Assembly: GCA_964621345.1 (NCBI GenBank)
Contig: CAZUON010000025.1
Coordinates: 1 to 45,912 of the forward strand
DNA length: 45,912 nt
Direction of reading: 5' to 3'
Origin: Glaciecola sp964621345
GTDB lineage: Bacteria; Pseudomonadota; Gammaproteobacteria; Enterobacterales; Alteromonadaceae
A program made the position numbers and the translations under genes. The notes under the pieces were generated by a model. That model did not search any database. It worked only from the letters and a program-made list of their open reading frames with translations, and was not told the DNA's origin. This document shows, in pieces, positions 41,135-45,912 of this stretch (its first letter is position 1; every line of letters starts with the position of its first letter).

Positions 41135-41905
41135 TTACTTATCGAAGTCAGGGTAGCTGCGTTTAACACGTCGCATCATTGCCGGCCAAGCTTTCTCGCC
41201 GCCAGTTTGCCCCGTATGTACGATGTTAGCTTGCGCTTTAATGCCATCAATTACGCTTTGCTCCACCTTAACGAGGGTGTCGTTAGCGTGCTGCATTTTT
41301 ACTTGTATTTCGCAGGCTCTGAGTAAGTCATACATGTGCATAAAGGCATCGCCAATAGTATTGCCCATTGTTAACGCTCCGTGGTTTCTAAGCAGCATAA
41401 AATTGGCGTCGCCTAAGTCAGTTTGTAAGCGAGCAATCTCATCATCGTTCACCGCTAAACCTTCGTAGCTGTGATAGCTCATACTCGCCAGAGCAAAAGC
41501 GGAATATTGACTGTAAGGTTGTAAGCCTTGCTCACAACTTGCCACTGCAATCGCGTCAGGATGATGCAAATGCATGGCACACTGTGCCTCATGTCTAGCG
41601 ATGTGAACAGCGCTGTGAATAGTGAACCCCGCAGGGTTAATGTCAAAAGGACAATCTTCTTGGATGATATTGCCCTTAACGTCGATTTTAACAAGGTTGG
41701 AGGCGGTAATTTCTTCAAACGCGAGGCCAAAAGCGTTGATTAGCAAATCTTCTGTGCCCGGAATACGCGCAGAGATATGGGTATGAATCAGGTCATCCCA
41801 ACCATGCATGACCATTAAACGATAAGCCGCCGCTAATTCAACACGAGTATGCCATTCAGCGTCGCTGACTTGGTTTTTTAAATTGAGAGTGGGGATGCTG
41901 TACAT
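41135..41905 (-). CDS. class II aldolase/adducin family protein
   Basis: 256 aa. Fold signatures: LIHTHISARIPG, LINAFGLAFEEITASNLVKID, zinc site CAMHLHHPDA (His112, His114) and LLRNHGALTMG with a third His. The catalytic Glu of fuculose-phosphate aldolase (PSSE segment) is missing: the equivalent segment reads NPAGFTIHSAVH. This AGF-T-IH form marks the adducin-type branch, whose reaction is poorly known, so calling it an aldolase outright would be wrong. First gene of the minus-strand operon with the dehydratase; it may process the 2-keto-3-deoxy acid. Confidence 0.88.
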   Translation of the reverse strand: MYSIPTLNLKNQVSDAEWHTRVELAAAYRLMVMHGWDDLIHTHISARIPGTEDLLINAFGLAFEEITASNLVKIDVKGNIIQEDCPFDINPAGFTIHSAVHIARHEAQCAMHLHHPDAIAVASCEQGLQPYSQYSAFALASMSYHSYEGLAVNDDEIARLQTDLGDANFMLLRNHGALTMGNTIGDAFMHMYDLLRACEIQVKMQHANDTLVKVEQSVIDGIKAQANIVHTGQTGGEKAWPAMMRRVKRSYPDFDK

Positions 41906-42015
41906 GACTTCCTATTTCTTTTGCAACTATGGTTTTAATCATAGCAGTTTTACGACCGTGATTAATAGAATCGTTCAATTACGCTTAGGGAAAAGCGACA
42001 ACTGAGTAACTACAC

Positions 42016-43044
42016 TCACTCACAGAGTTTAAAAATATCCTGCCACAATTCTATATGCGTTTTCATTTCTGCTTTGTATTGTTGTGCAGAGTCCACATAT
42101 TGCGCCTTTATGTAGGTTTGCCATTCCACAGGCATGTTTTTATGGGTGCTTAAGGCAACAAAGCTATCATCCAATTGATATTGATAGTGATTAAGTTGGC
42201 TGGCTAGAGCTTGAATGCGCTCTGCAAAAAATAGGGTAAAAATGTTGCGCATTATTTTGAGTTCTTCTTTTTGTTTGGCCAAGCTGCAGTTTTCTTTATT
42301 TACCGCAATGTAACGGCGCAGCATGTCACTTATTGGCGGTAAGGATTGTTGAAACAATCGTTGGGTACGCCACATTCGTGCGGGTAAGCGAGAGGTTTGC
42401 AAGTCCCTTAAATGCAACTCTAAGGTTTTAGCGTCAATTACATTGCTCTCAAGAGATGTGAGCAGGTAATTAAGTGCCAATTTTGTTGCTTGTAGGCCGT
42501 CCTCACTTTCCCCTGAAACAAAGTCTCCTGCGGTTGTAAAGGCTAAATAGCTTTCATCTGACTGCGTTAGCATATTTGCCCATACTAAGGGGAGATTGCT
42601 TTGCTTTTGGACAATCCACCGCTCTAATTGCTCAAGCATAGGGGATGTTCGCTCTTGCTCAAGCGCATATGCTGCCAGTTGCTGTTTGCAAGCTTCGAGT
42701 GTGGTTAATAAGCTTTTCTCGTATATAAAGCGAGTGGAAGGAAGTTGTGTTTTACCCAGGGCGGTGTTGCGCTCGGCTATAAATTTACCCAGTGGGCAAT
42801 CATCAATAGCATAAAATTCCCGAAACGCAATTTGCATCGGCGTAACGCTTTGTTCAAGCATGTGTTTTGCAGGCGCAATAAGTCGATAATTTTCTTGGTG
42901 AGCTTCAATTTCTAGACCTGTAAAGCTCTCGAGCCTTTCAGACATTGCTTGTAGGTCTGATTTTATTTTATCTTGTCGCGAACAAGCGCTTATTAGCAAA
43001 CACAAAATTAGAGCAATCATATACGAAGACTGTTTAGCATTCAT
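42016..43044 (-). CDS. DUF3080 family lipoprotein
   Basis: 342 aa. It starts MNAKQSSYMIALILCLLISAC, a lipoprotein signal with lipobox LISAC (Cys21), followed by a helical, coiled-coil-prone body. Family-typical segments are FREFYAIDDCPLGKFIAERNTALGK and STRFIYEKSLLTTLEACKQQL. Ser22 after the lipid-modified Cys favours outer-membrane sorting. Function unknown. Single gene, divergent from thrS. Confidence 0.82.
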   Translation of the reverse strand: MNAKQSSYMIALILCLLISACSRQDKIKSDLQAMSERLESFTGLEIEAHQENYRLIAPAKHMLEQSVTPMQIAFREFYAIDDCPLGKFIAERNTALGKTQLPSTRFIYEKSLLTTLEACKQQLAAYALEQERTSPMLEQLERWIVQKQSNLPLVWANMLTQSDESYLAFTTAGDFVSGESEDGLQATKLALNYLLTSLESNVIDAKTLELHLRDLQTSRLPARMWRTQRLFQQSLPPISDMLRRYIAVNKENCSLAKQKEELKIMRNIFTLFFAERIQALASQLNHYQYQLDDSFVALSTHKNMPVEWQTYIKAQYVDSAQQYKAEMKTHIELWQDIFKLCE

Positions 43045-43144
43045 TTTATGCTCCTTATTAATCGGTCATTCGGTGTACGGGTGCTAATAAGATAAAAAAT
43101 AGATAAATAAGCGCCATATATCTTACTTACGAAGGTCTTTGGCA

Positions 43145-43174
43145 TTGCAAGTACTTGGTGCATGTCGGTATAAT
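43145..43174 (+). promoter_or_regulatory. thrS promoter
   Basis: TTGCAA (43145-43150), 18-bp spacer, TATAAT (43169-43174): a near-consensus sigma-70 promoter. The transcript would start near 43181 and carry a leader of about 130 nt, long enough for the regulatory structures described below. Confidence 0.7.
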
Positions 43175-43193
43175 TCGCCTCTTAAATAAATGG

Positions 43194-43290
43194 CTTAGCA
43201 TTTTTAAGGTGTACAAACCAATAATTGCTAAGTGTTTTAATCTACGTAGAAATTTCAAAAAACTATCAAGTGGCGCTTGGTTTGCGTCAC
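43194..43290 (+). promoter_or_regulatory. thrS leader with tRNA-Thr anticodon-like hairpin (ThrRS operator)
   Basis: GTGGCGC (43270-43276) pairs with GCGTCAC (43284-43290), one G-U pair, around a 7-nt loop TTGGTTT. Counted as an anticodon loop this gives U33 and anticodon GGU, that of a tRNA-Thr, 19 nt before the thrS ATG and next to the Shine-Dalgarno AGGA. Further upstream CTTAGCA (43194-43200) pairs with TGCTAAG (43226-43232). In E. coli ThrRS represses its own translation by binding two such tRNA-like stem-loops; the same layout here strongly suggests the same control. Confidence 0.68.
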
Positions 43291-43309
43291 CACTGAACTA
43301 AGGAATAAC

Positions 43310-45226
43310 ATGCCTGTAATTACACTCCCCGACGGTAGTCAACGCTCATTCGATAACCCAGTTAGCATATTAGACGTGGCTAACGACATCGGCCCTGGTC
43401 TTGCTAAAGCCACCATCGCTGGCAAAATCAATGGTGAACTCGCCGATGCGGTTGACATGATTAACGACGATGCCAGTCTGCAAATCATCACCGCACGAGA
43501 CGAAGAGGGCTTAGAAATTATCCGTCATAGCTGTGCCCATTTGATTGGCCATGCTATTAAGCAGTTATATCCCGATGTGAAAATGGCCATTGGGCCAACT
43601 ATAGATAACGGTTTTTATTACGACGTGGATTTAGATGAGCCGCTAAATGAAGAAGCTCTGACGAAAATCGAAAAACGCATGCTTGAATTGGCTAAAACAA
43701 ATTACGATGTGGTCAAAAAGACGGTAAGTTGGGAAGAGGCTAGAGCCGCATTTGTTGAACGCGGTGAAAGTTATAAAATCCAAATCTTAGATGAAAATAT
43801 CGCACAAGACGACAAACCGGGTTTATATCATCACCAAGAATATGTCGATATGTGCCGCGGCCCCCATGTACCTAATATGCGTTTTTGTCAGCACTTTAAG
43901 TTGATGAAAGTAGCCGGTGCATACTGGCGTGGCGACTCAGACAATAAAATGTTACAGCGTATTTATGGCACCGCTTGGGGCGATAAAAAGCAACTGAAAG
44001 CTTACTTAAATCGTTTGGAAGAAGCTGAAAAACGCGATCACCGTAAAATTGGGAAAACGCTCGATTTATTCCATTGGCAAGAAGAAGCTCCAGGCATGGT
44101 GTTTTGGCATAACGACGGCTGGACAATTTATACCGAGCTAGAACAGTTCATTCGCGGCAAATTGCATGAATACGACTACGACGAAGTAAAGGGCCCATTG
44201 ATGATGGACCGCTCTTTATGGGAAAAGTCAGGTCACTGGGACAAATATGCAGAAAACATGTTTACCACTGAGTCTGAAAAACGTGAGTACGCCATTAAAC
44301 CTATGAATTGCCCCGGTCATGTGCAAATCTTTAATCAGGGCTTAAAATCTTATCGTGATTTACCGCTTAAAATGGCGGAGTTTGGTTGTTGTCACAGGAA
44401 TGAGCCTTCTGGTGCCTTGCACGGGTTAATGCGCGTTCGCGGATTTACGCAAGACGACGCCCACGTTTTTTGTACTGAAGAACAAATACTCGATGAAGTC
44501 AGCGATTGCATCAAGATGGTGTATGACACTTATGCAACCTTTGGTTTTGATAAAATTGCCGTAAAACTTTCAACGCGCCCTGAAAAACGTGTTGGCGATG
44601 ACGAAATTTGGGATAAATCAGAAAAAGCCCTTGCTGATGCATTGCATGCGGCTGATATCGACTTTACTTACTTGCCCGGTGAAGGCGCATTTTATGGTCC
44701 TAAAATAGAATTCACCTTGCATGACTGCCTAGACAGAGCATGGCAGTGCGGTACGGTACAATTAGACTTTTCGATGCCCGGGCGTTTAGGTTCAACGTAT
44801 GTTGCAGAAGACGGCGAACGTAAAGTGCCGGTAATGATACACCGTGCAATTTTGGGCTCATTAGAGCGCTTTATCGGGATTTTAACTGAAGAATATGCAG
44901 GCGCTTTTCCAACGTGGTTGGCACCGACGCAAGTTGTGGTGGCTAATATTACCGACAGTCAATCGGATTATGTCGCCAGCGTGGTAAAAGAGCTCAAAGC
45001 AGCCGGTGTGCGAGTTAAACAAGATGTTCGAAACGAAAAGATTGGCTTTAAAATTCGCGAACATACCCTTAAAAAAGTACCGTATTTATTGGTAGTGGGC
45101 GATAAAGAAAAAGAGTCTGGTGAAGTGGCCGTGCGCACACGCAAAGGTGTCGATTTAGGCACAATGACAAGCGCCGATTTTACACAACATGTGCTAGAAG
45201 ATATTAAATCTAAAAAAATTCAATAG
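43310..45226 (+). CDS. thrS: threonyl-tRNA synthetase
   Basis: 638 aa from ATG 43310 with AAGGA before it; the in-frame TTG at 43277 lies within the leader hairpin and is rejected. Domains: TGS (1-62, MPVITLPDGSQRSFDNP), editing domain (HSCAHLIGHAIKQLYPDV, DMCRGPHVP), class II catalytic core with zinc ligands including the Cys of MNCPGH, motif 2 (FGCCHRNEPSGALHGLMRVR), motif 3 (VMIHRAILGSLERFIGILTE) and anticodon-binding domain at the C-terminus. First gene of the thrS-infC-(rpmI-rplT) cluster; probably autoregulated through its leader. Confidence 0.98.
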   Translation: MPVITLPDGSQRSFDNPVSILDVANDIGPGLAKATIAGKINGELADAVDMINDDASLQIITARDEEGLEIIRHSCAHLIGHAIKQLYPDVKMAIGPTIDNGFYYDVDLDEPLNEEALTKIEKRMLELAKTNYDVVKKTVSWEEARAAFVERGESYKIQILDENIAQDDKPGLYHHQEYVDMCRGPHVPNMRFCQHFKLMKVAGAYWRGDSDNKMLQRIYGTAWGDKKQLKAYLNRLEEAEKRDHRKIGKTLDLFHWQEEAPGMVFWHNDGWTIYTELEQFIRGKLHEYDYDEVKGPLMMDRSLWEKSGHWDKYAENMFTTESEKREYAIKPMNCPGHVQIFNQGLKSYRDLPLKMAEFGCCHRNEPSGALHGLMRVRGFTQDDAHVFCTEEQILDEVSDCIKMVYDTYATFGFDKIAVKLSTRPEKRVGDDEIWDKSEKALADALHAADIDFTYLPGEGAFYGPKIEFTLHDCLDRAWQCGTVQLDFSMPGRLGSTYVAEDGERKVPVMIHRAILGSLERFIGILTEEYAGAFPTWLAPTQVVVANITDSQSDYVASVVKELKAAGVRVKQDVRNEKIGFKIREHTLKKVPYLLVVGDKEKESGEVAVRTRKGVDLGTMTSADFTQHVLEDIKSKKIQ

Positions 45227-45245
45227 CACTGTGCGAAAGAATAGG

Positions 45246-45288
45246 TATAATACGGCGATTCGTTGTGCACAACGACTTAGCGTTGTGC
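45246..45288 (+). promoter_or_regulatory. infC promoter element and leader hairpins
   Basis: TATAAT at 45246-45251 lies 76 bp upstream of the infC start; no good -35 is seen, so an independent infC promoter is only possible. Just after it CGTTGTG-CACAACG (45261-45274) is a perfect 14-bp palindrome, and its right half GCACAACG (45267-45274) also pairs with CGTTGTGC (45281-45288) over a 6-nt loop. The two pairings exclude each other in RNA. Confidence 0.5.
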
Positions 45289-45326
45289 GTAAACGACATA
45301 TATTAATGTTCTTGGAGGAATAGCAA

Positions 45327-45866
45327 ATTAAAGGCGCTGCAAACAAAGCTCAGAGCGATAAAGCTCGGATTAACGAAGAAATCACGGTAAATGAAGTAAG
45401 ATTGATAGCACTGGACGGCTCACAAGCCGGTATAGTGTCTCTCGCTGAAGCACTACAGCAATCAGAATCTGCTGGCGTGGACCTAGTTGAAATCAGCCCA
45501 AATGCAAGTCCTCCGGTCTGTAAAATCATGGACTACGGGAAGTTTTTGTTCGAAAAGAGCAAGTCCCTAAAAGAGCAGAAGAAGAAACAGAAAATAATTC
45601 AGGTCAAGGAGATTAAATTTCGCCCTGGCACTGATGAAGGCGATTACCAGGTAAAACTGCGCAACCTGCGTCGCTTTCTAGAAGGTGGTGATAAAGCCAA
45701 AGTTACGATCCGCTTCCGCGGTCGTGAAATGGCGCACCAAGAGATTGGCATTGAACTTTTAAATCGTGTAAAAGCGGAATTAGAAGACATTGCTAACTGC
45801 GAGTCTTTCCCTAGAAGGGTAGAAGGCAGACAGATGATCATGGTGCTCGCCCCAATTAAGAAGTAG
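45327..45866 (+). CDS. infC: translation initiation factor IF-3, AUU start
   Basis: 179 aa (E. coli 180). The start is ATT at 45327: GGAGG (45314-45318) lies 8 bases upstream and the frame then gives KGAANKAQSDKARINEEITV, the expected IF-3 N-terminus; starting at the later TTG (45402) would delete 25 conserved residues. N-domain LVEISPNASPPVCKIMDYGKF, Lys-rich linker (KSLKEQKKKQK), C-domain IKFRPGTDEGDYQVKLRNLRRF, RFRGREMAHQEIG. IF-3 rejects non-canonical start codons, and its own AUU start gives negative feedback. rpmI and rplT are expected just downstream. Confidence 0.96.
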   Translation: MKGAANKAQSDKARINEEITVNEVRLIALDGSQAGIVSLAEALQQSESAGVDLVEISPNASPPVCKIMDYGKFLFEKSKSLKEQKKKQKIIQVKEIKFRPGTDEGDYQVKLRNLRRFLEGGDKAKVTIRFRGREMAHQEIGIELLNRVKAELEDIANCESFPRRVEGRQMIMVLAPIKK

Positions 45867-45912
45867 TAATGGTCTAAAGTTTTTAAGTCTGCACAACTTA
45901 AAACACCTTGCT

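Noticed and set aside
36832..41905. fpr as part of the sugar-oxidation cluster
   Set aside because: An 86-bp gap and a generic housekeeping function make co-function with the SDR and lactonase unsupported.
43277..43309. TTG-started extension of thrS
   Set aside because: It lies within the tRNA-like leader hairpin and has no ribosome-binding site; ATG 43310 has AAGGA and gives the family-typical N-terminus.

Overview
The window looks like chromosomal DNA of a marine gammaproteobacterium of the Alteromonadales (Alteromonadaceae/Glaciecola-like). The reasons are moderate-to-low GC, classic gammaproteobacterial gene neighbourhoods (smpB / ratA-rnfH; ppsR divergent from ppsA; gcvA-ygdD-rlmM; thrS-infC) and several small families typical of that order (DUF4826, DUF2897, DUF3080, DUF6671). 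This placement is inference; no 16S rRNA is present. Most of the window is housekeeping or central-metabolism DNA, and one scaffold gap (100 N) lies at 39711-39810.

Layout. 1-49 is the 5' end of the tmRNA gene ssrA (minus strand, running off the window). 223-4223 carries a small exported protein, a TonB-dependent receptor of the copper-receptor type and an Old Yellow Enzyme homologue; these separate ssrA from smpB (4230-4697). 4801-9006 holds ratA-rnfH and the divergent ppsR/ppsA pair (PEP synthase and its regulator), with a HexR-like operator between ppsR and ppsA. A 49-aa gene with a strong Shine-Dalgarno sits at 9047-9196. 9435-16035 holds a YdiJ-type FAD/Fe-S dehydrogenase, a DUF4826 gene, a small periplasmic protein and gcvA-ygdD-rlmM. 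16173-18263 is an EF-G paralogue. 18374-22270 is a MoxR-DUF58-TgpA transglutaminase operon. 22497-26998 is glycogen/glucan breakdown (pgm, glgP). 27130-33003 is a run of a c-di-GMP phosphodiesterase, a lone AstE with a HIT protein, YbjQ, dienelactone hydrolase, DUF2897, an M15 peptidase, a YffB-type ArsC/Spx protein and an ACT-domain protein. 33211-36520 holds a patatin-like protein, tRNA-Val(GAC), DUF6671 and a Cys/Met-metabolism PLP enzyme.

36832-41905 is the most accessory-looking part: ferredoxin-NADP reductase, then an SDR dehydrogenase and a lactonase-type amidohydrolase on the plus strand, converging on an enolase-superfamily dehydratase and an adducin-type class II aldolase homologue on the minus strand. 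Together the four resemble a non-phosphorylating sugar or sugar-acid oxidation route. Between the two arms (39508-39916) lies a microcin/class II bacteriocin-like gene: a double-glycine-type leader starting with a good Shine-Dalgarno, then a Gly/Ala-rich hydrophobic core. It is broken by an apparent one-base shortening of an A run and by the scaffold gap. The gap is flanked by an identical 55-bp sequence, which looks like an assembler k-mer overlap, so little or no sequence may really be missing.

42016-45866 holds a DUF3080 lipoprotein and thrS-infC. The thrS leader contains a hairpin whose 7-nt loop reads like the anticodon loop of tRNA-Thr(GGU), matching the known ThrRS autoregulation mechanism. 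infC starts with the rare AUU codon (45327), the hallmark of IF3 autoregulation.
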